From: Planktothrix sp. FACHB-1365
GTDB taxonomy: Bacteria > Cyanobacteriota > Cyanobacteriia > Cyanobacteriales > Microcoleaceae
Length of the DNA: 64,000 bases
Assembly: GCF_014697575.1 (NCBI RefSeq)
Contig: NZ_JACJSC010000016.1
Coordinates: 61,922-125,921 of the forward strand
Direction of reading: 5' to 3'
The notes below the pieces were generated by a model. That model searched no databases. It saw nothing but the letters and a program-made list of their open reading frames with translations, and was not told where the DNA came from. Shown here one piece after another: positions 17,511 to 26,153 of the stretch (positions within the stretch are counted from its first letter, which is position 1; each line of letters opens with the position of its first letter). The position numbers were made by a program, and so were the translations under genes.

Positions 17511-19811
17511 CTAAACTTTAGAAATAGAGATCGATTGTTCACCCATCAAAATATCATTATTGAAGGTCATAGATTGGCTATCTTCCTGACAGATGGCTAA
17601 ATCAAACCAGAAAGTTGTTCCCACACCTAACTCACTAATTAAATGCACTTGACTGCGATGTTTTTCAATAATATTTTTAACAATAGACAACCCTAATCCG
17701 GTTCCTTCTAAAGTATGAACTCGATTTTCCACCCGGAAAAACCGAGTAAAAACAGCACCTTGATCTTCCGGCGCAATTCCAGTCCCTGTATCAGAAACTT
17801 CTGTGCGAATATAACGAGTTTTCTGCTTATTTTCAACTAAGTGCAAATCAACAGGACGAGGGGGAGGAGGCGAAATAATCCAGCCTCCTTTTTCAATTTC
17901 TTCAAGTTCTTGATCAATCTTGAGATCATCTTCTTCCAACAAATAAACCCGAATAATCACCCGTCCCCCCGAAGAGGTAAATTTCAAAGAATTCCCGACT
18001 AAATTCGTTAAAACTTGCAACAATAAATCATAATGTCCTAAAACTGAAGGTAAATCCGGTTCAATTTCTCGACTTAGTTCAATGCCTTTATCCTTCGCAT
18101 TCAGTTGATAGGTTCTCAAGGTTTGTTCTACGACTTGTGCCATATCAACAGGTTCAAAATGATAAATGCGACAAGATTCTAATCGAGATAAATCTAACAC
18201 ATCATTAACTAAACGAGTTAAACGATCTGTTTCATGATTCGCCGTTGCTAAAAATTCTTGTCGTTCTTCCTCCGTTAAATCTTCCCCATAATCATGCAAC
18301 GTTTCAATAAAAGATTTTATATTAAATAACGGTGTTCTTAATTCGTGGGAAACATTACTAATAAACTGACTTTTAGCATCATTTAACTCCACTTCACGGG
18401 TAATATCCTGAATGGTCATGGCAATTCCTTTTAAACTTTCCCGATAATTCCCTTCTTCGGGATGGTTTGCCATAACATCATACCCGTCTGTTTCTAGTCT
18501 GTGGTCTTCGGTGTCTTTTTCATATAACGTACATTCCTGAACATAGGGACGTTCTGATAATTCACAAGTATTATTCGTATCATTAATACAACTATAACAT
18601 AGAGGTTCAGTCCCCGGAGATTTATGTAATAAAACCGTTGTTAATAAAATTCTCAACGTGCGGTTGGTTGGTTCTCCCAAAGAACAGCGAAACTCGCCCC
18701 CCTCTAAGGTTCCACAGGCGATATTTTGTAAAGGTTCAGATAATTCTTCAGCAACTAAAGTCGGTAAAAAGTTGAGAACATTATTACCAATAACCGTCGT
18801 TCCTTCCCACCCAAACAGACGGCGTGCTGTGGGATTCACTAACATTAAATTCAATTCTGCATCAATTAAAACTGCCCCATCAGCAATGGTTGAAACTAAG
18901 GTTTCTAATTTCGCTTTTTCGGCTGTTAGTTCTTCAAAATTTTGTTCTTCAAAACTTTCTAGGCGTTCAGCCATTTCATTGAAACTCGATATTAATTCTC
19001 CTAATTCACCCCCAAAGGGTAAATCCACTCGTTGATTAAAATTTCCCGCCGTAATATTTTTAACTCCTTGCACCAATTCCTTAATCGGTTGAGTAATGGT
19101 TAACGCATTAAAAACCGCCCCTAAAATCACCATCACCCAAATAGAAACAAACACCGCTAAGGTGACATCACGGGTTAAATTGGAAGACACCACAACGGTC
19201 GGATTTGGATTAATTCCGATGGCTAAAATGCCTAAATAACTGCCATTGTGCATCAAAGGAACAAAAACATCTGTTACCTCTCCCGCAGGTGTTAAATGTT
19301 GTCTAATCATCGGTAAATCAGCAAAATTTCCTGACTCCACACTGGCTAAAAAATTATCCGGTAATTGCATCCGTCGCCGCAGTGTTAAGGAATTTTGCAC
19401 CGCCGAATCAGAAAAGGGTAAACCTAGGTAAATTTCCCCTTCTTGATCCGCATATAACATATAACGAACACTAGAGGTACTGGTGTAAAATTGACGAGAA
19501 AATCGTGCGACTTCATCCCGTTTTTCCTCGGCAATTAGAGGGGCAACATTGGCGGCTAAAAGTAACCCTAAATCTCGACCGTAACGGGTATCATTAAGAC
19601 GAGCATCTTCCTGAATGGTATTAACTGCCCAAAACGTTAAACTACTCATCAACAAAGAAACCACCAGGGTTGCCCCCGCCATTAACCGAGTTTGCAGGGT
19701 AAACTCTGACCACCATTTGCCAATAATGTCACCTATTTGTTTGAGGACTCTCAGCATTTTAGGACGATTTGGGGATTGAGGGTTCGGGGGTAACTCTGGG
19801 TTCATCGGCAA
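17511..19811 (-). CDS. nblS: NblS/Hik33-type sensor histidine kinase
   Basis: Membrane sensor kinase of the family that controls high-light, nutrient-stress and phycobilisome-degradation responses in cyanobacteria. The 766 residues contain a first TM near 40-62, an extracytoplasmic sensor, a second TM (DVTLAVFVSIWVMVILGAVF), HAMP, a coiled coil, PAS (SPTA-like VNPTARRLFGWEGT), HisKA with FISNVSHELRTPLFN, and HATPase with NLVGNSLKF, DTGTGIAPED and GTGLGLSIV. A Cys-rich insert in the PAS region (CYSCINDTNNTCELS) is typical of this orthologue group as far as I recall. Its neighbour purD is a conserved cyanobacterial linkage, which supports the assignment. Confidence 0.9.
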   Translation of the reverse strand: MPMNPELPPNPQSPNRPKMLRVLKQIGDIIGKWWSEFTLQTRLMAGATLVVSLLMSSLTFWAVNTIQEDARLNDTRYGRDLGLLLAANVAPLIAEEKRDEVARFSRQFYTSTSSVRYMLYADQEGEIYLGLPFSDSAVQNSLTLRRRMQLPDNFLASVESGNFADLPMIRQHLTPAGEVTDVFVPLMHNGSYLGILAIGINPNPTVVVSSNLTRDVTLAVFVSIWVMVILGAVFNALTITQPIKELVQGVKNITAGNFNQRVDLPFGGELGELISSFNEMAERLESFEEQNFEELTAEKAKLETLVSTIADGAVLIDAELNLMLVNPTARRLFGWEGTTVIGNNVLNFLPTLVAEELSEPLQNIACGTLEGGEFRCSLGEPTNRTLRILLTTVLLHKSPGTEPLCYSCINDTNNTCELSERPYVQECTLYEKDTEDHRLETDGYDVMANHPEEGNYRESLKGIAMTIQDITREVELNDAKSQFISNVSHELRTPLFNIKSFIETLHDYGEDLTEEERQEFLATANHETDRLTRLVNDVLDLSRLESCRIYHFEPVDMAQVVEQTLRTYQLNAKDKGIELSREIEPDLPSVLGHYDLLLQVLTNLVGNSLKFTSSGGRVIIRVYLLEEDDLKIDQELEEIEKGGWIISPPPPRPVDLHLVENKQKTRYIRTEVSDTGTGIAPEDQGAVFTRFFRVENRVHTLEGTGLGLSIVKNIIEKHRSQVHLISELGVGTTFWFDLAICQEDSQSMTFNNDILMGEQSISISKV

Positions 19812-20135
19812 TACAGTTAGGGTTCCTGATTTGTCGATATACCATATTCATCTGTGGAGATGCAGAGTTTTATCCCCAGTCAGCGTTAAGTTTTGTTAAC
19901 AACACTATACATCCTAACAGCAGTTATCAGTTATCAGTCATCAGTGATCAGTTATCAGTGTGTCGGGGCTGCTGGCTGTCAGATGTGGATTATTAGCTAA
20001 AATCTTGATAAATCCGCCTAATGTCTGGCTATCTCCTGAAAGCCAGCTTCATCCAGTCACTACAAACTCTAGCTTTATGAGTGAATCAACGGTCTACTTC
20101 TGAACTGATAACTGATAACTGATAACTGATAACTG
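19812..20135. repeat. Intergenic region with heptad repeats TCAGTTA / TAACTGA
   Basis: A run of overlapping TCAGTTA units lies at about 19919-19960, and a run of the complementary TAACTGA units at 20102-20132. The two arms could pair into a long hairpin spanning the 320-base gap between nblS and purD. Similar TAACTGATAACTGA copies lie at 43070-43082. These are short tandem repeats of the STRR type common in filamentous cyanobacteria. No gene is seen here. Confidence 0.75.
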
Positions 20136-21401
20136 TTAATGGTCAACCCTAAACCCAATATCCCGACGACAGTAGAGTCCTTCAAAGTTAATACAGTCAA
20201 CCGCTTTGTAGGTTTGGGTGATAGCTTCTTTGAAGGTAGACCCAATGGCTGTAACCCCTAAAACTCGTCCACCATCGGTGAGAATTTGGCCGTCTTGAAG
20301 TTTTGTTCCCGCATGGAATACGATGGCCCCCGATGCTTCTGCTTCTTCTATTCCGGTGATGATTTTGCCTTTTTCATAGGAACCTGGATAACCCCCAGAA
20401 GCTAACACCACACAAACAGAAACCCCAGGTTTCCAGGTGAGAGGAACTTGTTCTAGGCGTTGTTCACAACAGGCGAGTAACACTTCATCTAAGGGGGTGT
20501 CTAATAAAGCGAGAACCGCTTGGGTTTCCGGGTCGCCAAACCGACAGTTAAATTCTAAAACCTGAATTTCGCCTTCTGGGGAAATCATCAACCCGGCATA
20601 CACCACTCCTCGATAATCTATTCCCCGTTGACGTAGGGTGGCTAAAGTAGGTTCTAAAACCTCTTGTTGGACACGCGGCATCAGTTCAGCCGGAACAATG
20701 GGAGTTGGGGCGTAAGCACCCATTCCCCCCGTATTGGGGCCAGTATCCCCTTCTCCGGCTTGTTTATGGTCTTGGGCGGGAACTAAGGGGCGAATGGTTA
20801 GACCGTCGGTGAGGGCAAGTACGGAGGCTTCCTGTCCGGTTAAGAAGTCTTCCACGACAACTCGCAGGTTATCCTGGCCAAATTCCCCAGCAAAAATACT
20901 ATCGATGGCTGCATGGGCCATTTCAACGGTTGTGGCAACCGTGACCCCTTTTCCGGCGGCTAACCCATCTGCTTTAATGACAATAGGGGCGGTTTGCACA
21001 TAAGCTTTAGCTGTTTGAGCATCGGTAAAGACAGCAGCTTTAGCAGTGGGAATTCCGGCTTCTTCCATGAAGGCTTTTGACCAAGCTTTACTGGCTTCAA
21101 GTTGCGCCCCGGCTTGGTTAGGGCCGAATACTTTAATATTGTGTTGTTGTAAATAGTCGGTAATTCCTAGGGCGAGGGGTAATTCTGGCCCAACGACAAC
21201 TAAGGATATTCCCTGAGTTTCCACTAAGGTTTTGATACCTTCAAAGTCTTCTACAGATATCGGATAATTTTGGCAGCCTTTGAGGGTGGCTGTTCCCCCA
21301 TTTCCAGGGGTACAAAACACTTGTTCAACGTTGGGTGACTGGAGTAATGTCCAAGCGATGGCGTGTTCCCGTCCCCCATTTCCAACGACTAGAATTTTCA
21401 C
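20136..21401 (-). CDS. purD: Phosphoribosylamine-glycine ligase PurD
   Basis: GAR synthetase, step two of purine biosynthesis, joining glycine to 5-phosphoribosylamine with ATP. The 421-residue length is standard. The N-terminus MKILVVGNGGREHAIAWTL, the ATP-grasp segment IVIKADGLAAGKGVTVA, and HKQAGEGDTGPNTGGMGAYAPTP plus NCRFGDPETQAVL are family signatures. It lies upstream of nblS on the same strand, separated by the heptad-repeat region. Confidence 0.96.
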   Translation of the reverse strand: MKILVVGNGGREHAIAWTLLQSPNVEQVFCTPGNGGTATLKGCQNYPISVEDFEGIKTLVETQGISLVVVGPELPLALGITDYLQQHNIKVFGPNQAGAQLEASKAWSKAFMEEAGIPTAKAAVFTDAQTAKAYVQTAPIVIKADGLAAGKGVTVATTVEMAHAAIDSIFAGEFGQDNLRVVVEDFLTGQEASVLALTDGLTIRPLVPAQDHKQAGEGDTGPNTGGMGAYAPTPIVPAELMPRVQQEVLEPTLATLRQRGIDYRGVVYAGLMISPEGEIQVLEFNCRFGDPETQAVLALLDTPLDEVLLACCEQRLEQVPLTWKPGVSVCVVLASGGYPGSYEKGKIITGIEEAEASGAIVFHAGTKLQDGQILTDGGRVLGVTAIGSTFKEAITQTYKAVDCINFEGLYCRRDIGFRVDH

Positions 21402-21529
21402 GTTTTTTTGTTCTCGAATTGATGAGCAGTTTTTGATTGTACAATTGTGGCGGTTGTTTTTACATCCGGTTGAGGATTGCTATATTTTAACCGAAAAATA
21501 TAACCTGAAAAAACATCTATATAACTGTC

Positions 21530-21555
21530 TAGGGGCGAGGCGCGCCTCGCCCCTA
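21530..21555. repeat. Perfect 26-bp G+C-rich palindrome
   Basis: The 13-base arm TAGGGGCGAGGCG is followed directly by its exact reverse complement. It stands in an AT-rich gap upstream of purD. Such GGGCGAGGCGC palindromes are dispersed in many cyanobacterial genomes and look like REP-type mobile hairpins rather than a terminator, since no T-run follows. Confidence 0.85.
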
Positions 21556-21627
21556 CGATGAATTCAATTTCAAGCCATTTCTACAATAGATTAAAATTTG
21601 CTATGTATAATTTAGTATAATTTAAAA

Positions 21628-22140
21628 ATGAACTTGCTTTTAAGATTAAGCCCAATGACTGATAATTTTTATCCTTTAACTTGTGATTACGATCTTTTAT
21701 TGATTGATAAAGATACTTTTACTGTTGCTCGGTTTAAAGAATTTGCGATGGATTCTTTGAATAAAACAATATATAGCAGATGCTCATCAAATCACGGGCC
21801 TGAGATTTTTAATTATCTTAATAATTATGGCTATGAAATAGATCAAAAAATTGTACTAACATTAACACAAAGCTCTTGGAGTAATGTTAGTACGTCTGTT
21901 GAATGTAAATTATTGAGTTTAACTTCTGGTAAAGGTTGGATTAGTGGGAAATTAATTATAAAAAGCACTGTGAATTTTTTCCCTGAAGACTATAAAAACT
22001 TTACTTATGATCCAAAATCTCCATCTTATCCAAAATCTGAAATTGACATGGAATTACAATTTTGTCCCGACGAACTCGAACCATTAGAAACCTCTGATGC
22101 TTCCTTAGATGAATTGAGACAAAAACTACAAATTTATTAA
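21628..22140 (+). CDS. KGK-domain protein
   Basis: A 170-residue cyanobacterial protein of the KGK family, function unknown. The defining segment is SGKGWISGKLIIK near residues 105-117, followed by the conserved ending DMELQFCPDELEPLE and an SLDELRQK helix. There is no signal peptide. KGK proteins often occur in many copies with diverse N-termini. A second ATG at codon 10 (21655) is an equally plausible start. Codon use is host-like, in contrast to the G+C-rich island that begins about 290 bases downstream. Confidence 0.75.
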   Translation: MNLLLRLSPMTDNFYPLTCDYDLLLIDKDTFTVARFKEFAMDSLNKTIYSRCSSNHGPEIFNYLNNYGYEIDQKIVLTLTQSSWSNVSTSVECKLLSLTSGKGWISGKLIIKSTVNFFPEDYKNFTYDPKSPSYPKSEIDMELQFCPDELEPLETSDASLDELRQKLQIY

Positions 22141-22282
22141 TAATAATAGAATTTGAGGATATTTCATAGGGTACTTTTTCTCGTTTCTCTCGTTCCCTGA
22201 TTCCACCCATCGATTACAACTTAAGGCAGAAAAGCTGTTGTCAAGTGGCATAGGGAGACAGATCTAAAAGGGGTTTTTGCCG

Positions 22283-22316
22283 AGATTTAGGGATAACTTT
22301 AACAATCCCTAAATCT
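22283..22316. terminator. Perfect 11-bp stem-loop near the island border
   Basis: AGATTTAGGGA (22283-22293) pairs with TCCCTAAATCT (22306-22316) around a 12-base loop. It lies between the KGK gene and the G+C-rich island, downstream of both convergent genes, so it could terminate either transcript. The flanking 22141-22428 region otherwise contains nothing I recognise. Confidence 0.45.
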
Positions 22317-22428
22317 TGATTTTCCGGTGCAGTAAAGTAAGCAATAGGGTCAGATGCTTTTTGCGCTCGATTGAGCTAAGTTAAAGTGATAAAAACCCCG
22401 GAATAACATTTCGATAGAAGCGGTATCA

Positions 22429-23460
22429 TCAGTCAGGCAGATCAGGCTTGTTGACGGCATGGTAGAGCATGATGCCATCGCGCATCAGTGAGACCTCGAA
22501 TCCGTAGGCTGGTGTCTGCCGCTCGGCACTCGTTTGCGCGGTGCAGCGAACCTCAAAGATGTCGCCTGTACGGACTTGAAATGGCGACAATGCCACATGA
22601 ACGGGTGCCCAGCTCGTGTTGTCGAAAGCATCGATGACTTGGCCTAGCCCCACTTCGAGGTGAATCCATAACAGCAAGCCATCAAACACACCGTCACGGG
22701 TGGCGATGAAGCTTAGTTGGCACTCCCTCGAACGCGGTGGCTCACCGCTCTGGAAGTCGAGTGCCTCGAAGATCTGCTCCGGTGCTAGAAGACTGGCGCG
22801 GGGGATATTGTGGATCTTGTAGCGTGTCAGATCGATCACCTGCCCGAAGGTGTCGGTCATCGACGGCGCGAATGAACGGATCAGTGCCTCCGTTGCATCG
22901 TCGGGGTAGAGATGGGACGGTCGCTCCACTGGACTCACCCAGGTCTTGCAGCCTCGGGGGATCATCACCGCATCGTCTGTGAGCAGGCGTCGGGTAGCGT
23001 CGTGCAGGAAACGTGTCGCACCCTCGGCGTCGCCGATGGAGCCGATAATCTCGGACACACACACCTCCCCTAGCTCCGGCAGATCGATCTCCGTGGACAG
23101 TCCGTGGATGAGTGTCAGTTGCTCCCCGAGGCAGAGGGTCTCGGCAAGAGCGCAACCGCGCTCGTAGGCGTCGCGGTTGGCCTCGATGGCGTAAATCTTC
23201 CGTGCACCCGCTATCGCGCAGAGTTGGGTCAGAAAGAGCCGCGAGCCCGGACCGATCTCCACCACCACCCGGTCTCGGACGGTCGCGTCAATCACCCGAC
23301 GATACACCTCGTTGCGGACGCTGTCGCGCACAAGCATCTGGTAGACGGTCTCATCCCAAGACGCATGGTGGTCGGCGAGATAGGGGAAAGGCAGGCGCAG
23401 GACTTGCTTGGCGCGGATCATTGCCCAGATCTGATCGGCGAGTTCAATCTCACGTGTCAC
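22429..23460 (-). CDS. PRMT-like SAM-dependent methyltransferase
   Basis: A 343-residue class I methyltransferase resembling protein arginine N-methyltransferases. Motif I is VVVEIGPGS (65-73), the post-I acidic residue is in IYAIEAN (Glu93), and SEIIGSIGDAEG (136-147) corresponds to the PRMT loop with its first catalytic Glu. The C-terminal half is beta-rich as in the PRMT barrel (FIATRDGVFDGLLLWIHLEV). In this context the substrate is more likely a guanidino or amino metabolite than a protein. It is last in a four-gene operon: its start overlaps the P450 gene by 11 bases, implying translational coupling. It is strongly G+C-rich compared with host genes. Confidence 0.8.
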   Translation of the reverse strand: MTREIELADQIWAMIRAKQVLRLPFPYLADHHASWDETVYQMLVRDSVRNEVYRRVIDATVRDRVVVEIGPGSRLFLTQLCAIAGARKIYAIEANRDAYERGCALAETLCLGEQLTLIHGLSTEIDLPELGEVCVSEIIGSIGDAEGATRFLHDATRRLLTDDAVMIPRGCKTWVSPVERPSHLYPDDATEALIRSFAPSMTDTFGQVIDLTRYKIHNIPRASLLAPEQIFEALDFQSGEPPRSRECQLSFIATRDGVFDGLLLWIHLEVGLGQVIDAFDNTSWAPVHVALSPFQVRTGDIFEVRCTAQTSAERQTPAYGFEVSLMRDGIMLYHAVNKPDLPD

Positions 23461-24874
23461 CTATGATACCTCCCTGGACTGGGACTCCAGCATGTTCATG
23501 ACGGCTCCTTGCCTCTGAAGGTCGTTGTGCAATCCGCAGCCGGAGGCCACTCTTTGGTCGCGATACTGTGCCCATGTAGAGTGGTACCGACCGCTCCGAA
23601 ACCGGCGTAATGTCAAAGCCTTGAAGTGCCTGGGCAAGGATGAGTTGACCTTGTATCAGCGAATAGCGCATCGCCACACAGGTGCGGCGACCGCCACCAA
23701 ACGGCATCCAGGCGAAGCGATGGCGCGTGTCCGTCTCTGCGAAGCGCTCCGGCTCGAAGCACTCGGGTCGCTCCCAGTGCTCCGGGTGATGATGAATGGC
23801 ATGGGTGATTATCGAGACGATCGTGCCTGCGGGGATCGGAACCCCGTCGATCTCATCATCGGCAGTGGCCATGCGCTGGATTTGATACACGGGTGAGCAG
23901 AGCCGTAGCGTCTCCTGGATGACCATGCGGCAATAGCGCAGGCACTCAAGGTCTTCGTAGGTAGGCACGCGCTCCCCCAGAATCTGATCCACCTCCGATC
24001 GGGTGCGCGCCAGAGCAGCCGGATTGTGAACCAGTAGATCCAGCATGCACCGACTCGTGACCGCCATGATCTCGTAGCCGCCGAGCAGCAGAGACACAAC
24101 CTCGTCGCGCAGAAATTCATCAGTCATGTACTCGACTGCATCATCATCGACCTGGGAGAGCAGGATGCCTAGTAGATTCGTGTCCGAACCCCCGTCCTCG
24201 ATATGCCGATCCATGAGCTGCGTGGTGATATCGAGCACCGCCTTGATGGCCTTCTGCTGCCGTTCCTGGCCGAACAATGGTAGCCATTGCGGGAAGCCCG
24301 ATCCGATTATGCTGAGCCAGATGTGATCCATGACCACTTCGCTGTTGGCTGCAAGTTTGTCCGCCTCTTCGTTACTAATGCGCACGCCGAACATACTTCT
24401 TACACTGGCATCAATGGCGATCCGGCTCAGGGTCGCGCCAACGTCGATGACCCCCCCGATGCACTCGGCTGAGTCCCATTCGCGGAGGTGCTCGGTGATC
24501 ACCTCAATGAGCAGCTCGCTGAGGGAGCGGATGTTGGAATTGCTAAAGTGTGGCTGAACCGTCGCCCGCTGGCGACACCAGATCTCGCTCTCGCTGTCCG
24601 CAGTGGACAGACCCTCGTTGGTTAGTTCGCGGATTGCTGCCCGAAAGCCCTGGTTGCCGCCCTTGCTGCGGTAGTTGTCAGCATTGTCCACCAGCACATA
24701 CTGAGCGTGCCTCGGCTGGCACAGGGCGATGGCTTCCGTTGCACCAAGCTTGATCCGAAACAGATCGCCGTATTTCGCCCGAGCATCGAGCCAGAAGCTG
24801 GGCTGCGCCTTGGCGAGATCTGGGATCACGCCGACGTATGGCCAGCCACCGATCTTGGGTAAGTTCATGTCCAT
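23450..24874 (-). CDS. Cytochrome P450 with atypical I-helix
   Basis: A 474-residue soluble-type P450. The haem-thiolate loop is FGGGRRTCVA with Cys399, the ExxR motif is ETLR (321-324), and the PERF segment is FEPERFAE. The I-helix reads LLLGGYEIMAVTS (263-275), where most P450s have AGxET(T/S): the acid is kept but the oxygen-activating Thr is replaced by Ile/Met. That may indicate peroxide use, an unusual reaction or substrate-assisted proton delivery. There is no N-terminal anchor. The gene starts 10 bases after the amidinotransferase and overlaps the methyltransferase by 11 bases. No ferredoxin partner gene is in the cluster. Confidence 0.93.
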   Translation of the reverse strand: MDMNLPKIGGWPYVGVIPDLAKAQPSFWLDARAKYGDLFRIKLGATEAIALCQPRHAQYVLVDNADNYRSKGGNQGFRAAIRELTNEGLSTADSESEIWCRQRATVQPHFSNSNIRSLSELLIEVITEHLREWDSAECIGGVIDVGATLSRIAIDASVRSMFGVRISNEEADKLAANSEVVMDHIWLSIIGSGFPQWLPLFGQERQQKAIKAVLDITTQLMDRHIEDGGSDTNLLGILLSQVDDDAVEYMTDEFLRDEVVSLLLGGYEIMAVTSRCMLDLLVHNPAALARTRSEVDQILGERVPTYEDLECLRYCRMVIQETLRLCSPVYQIQRMATADDEIDGVPIPAGTIVSIITHAIHHHPEHWERPECFEPERFAETDTRHRFAWMPFGGGRRTCVAMRYSLIQGQLILAQALQGFDITPVSERSVPLYMGTVSRPKSGLRLRIAQRPSEARSRHEHAGVPVQGGIIGDT

Positions 24875-24884
24875 GGTTAGCCCC

Positions 24885-26153
24885 TTAGCTTAGATAGTCT
24901 TCGGCACCGCCGGCACGGACGGTGTCAAGCGTGAAGCAATGGAATCCACCGGAGAATAGCCGTCGGTGCCGATGGCGAACCGGAATAGTGGTGAATCCGT
25001 GCCGCTCCAGGGTGCGTATCAATTCCGGGAACAGGGAGTTGACCACGACGGTATTCTCGTCGATGGAGAGTACGTTCAGGTCGATGTAGGTGCTGGTGAG
25101 TACCAACTCATCATCGTCATAGTGCGGAAAGATATTCTCCGTCGGTTCCGGCGGGTAAATAACATCCCACTTCTGGAGCGACTCCGGGATCTGCTCACGC
25201 ACAGAGGGGTTGCGTAGCAGCAGCAGACCTGGGCGCAACGGTAGGATGGTACTGTCAATGTGATTGTCGTTCAGACGATAGACTCGGTGGAAGCGGAAGC
25301 GACCTTCAAAGTGACGCTCCAGCCATTTCAGACCAAGCTCATGATTCTCGGTGGAGACATTGACTAGGATGTCTTTACCAAAACGCAGGCATTGGGCGCT
25401 GTCGAACATAATCTCGAAGCCGGTATCGAACTCGGATGACTCCTGGGAATAGACAGCCTGAATAGCCGGTACATTCTGACCAGACACATAGGAGGTGTCG
25501 AACGAGCGATCCGTCATCATCGGCCGCGGCATGGAAGACCAGCGCGAACCGCCTCGGAAGTAATGATAAAAGATAGGTTTGAGCAGATCGTTCTCGAAAT
25601 AACGCGCCCGCACCTGTGGGGCTGTTTCGATGATCTCATCGCCAACAATCATGGCTTGATCACGAACGTTGAGTGCTGGCATCGTCGTCGCTTCCCAGTA
25701 AGGGGTACGAAACCGCATCACCTCTGTCAGTGGCGTTGGACGGTGCACGGTCACCTGAGCCATCTTCAGCGCCGTGACCAGCCCTTCCACGTCCTCATTC
25801 AGCTCTTCGAGGTATTGCTTGCTGAACTTGCGTACTGGCGTGCGCTTATTGGCGTCGTCCATTGTCGCCTTGTTGTGTTCGTAGTAGGGATACCAAAACG
25901 CCGAATAGGCTTGATCGTGAAAAAAGAGCTTGAATGATAGTTCAAGCTCCTGCGCGTCGTAATGAACGGGGGAGCCCACAATCACCTCTTTTAGGGGAGA
26001 CCACTCATCATAGCTGTTGACTTTCATCAGTCTGTTTGGGCTTTTTGTGTCGAGGAATGAGCCTTGTAATGATGGGTCGGAAAGGTCATCGAGACCCCGA
26101 CCGTCAGTGATAGCTGGATCAGAAGCCATAGGAACGATATTTTTCATTTGCAC
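24885..26153 (-). CDS. Glycine-amidinotransferase-family enzyme
   Basis: Transfers the amidino group of arginine to an amine acceptor through a covalent Cys intermediate; likely the scaffold-forming step of the island pathway. The family triad is visible: Asp in FDSAQCLRFGKDI, His in NDNHIDSTILPLRPG, and Cys406 in GGFHCFTLD. The core begins at MKVNSYDEWSPLKEVIVG (residue 43), after an N-terminal tail. Relatives include mitochondrial AGAT, CyrA and SxtG, but neither cylindrospermopsin nor saxitoxin companions are present. The annotated start overlaps the monooxygenase gene by 35 bases; ATGs at 26129 and 26027 are alternatives. Confidence 0.93.
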   Translation of the reverse strand: MQMKNIVPMASDPAITDGRGLDDLSDPSLQGSFLDTKSPNRLMKVNSYDEWSPLKEVIVGSPVHYDAQELELSFKLFFHDQAYSAFWYPYYEHNKATMDDANKRTPVRKFSKQYLEELNEDVEGLVTALKMAQVTVHRPTPLTEVMRFRTPYWEATTMPALNVRDQAMIVGDEIIETAPQVRARYFENDLLKPIFYHYFRGGSRWSSMPRPMMTDRSFDTSYVSGQNVPAIQAVYSQESSEFDTGFEIMFDSAQCLRFGKDILVNVSTENHELGLKWLERHFEGRFRFHRVYRLNDNHIDSTILPLRPGLLLLRNPSVREQIPESLQKWDVIYPPEPTENIFPHYDDDELVLTSTYIDLNVLSIDENTVVVNSLFPELIRTLERHGFTTIPVRHRHRRLFSGGFHCFTLDTVRAGGAEDYLS

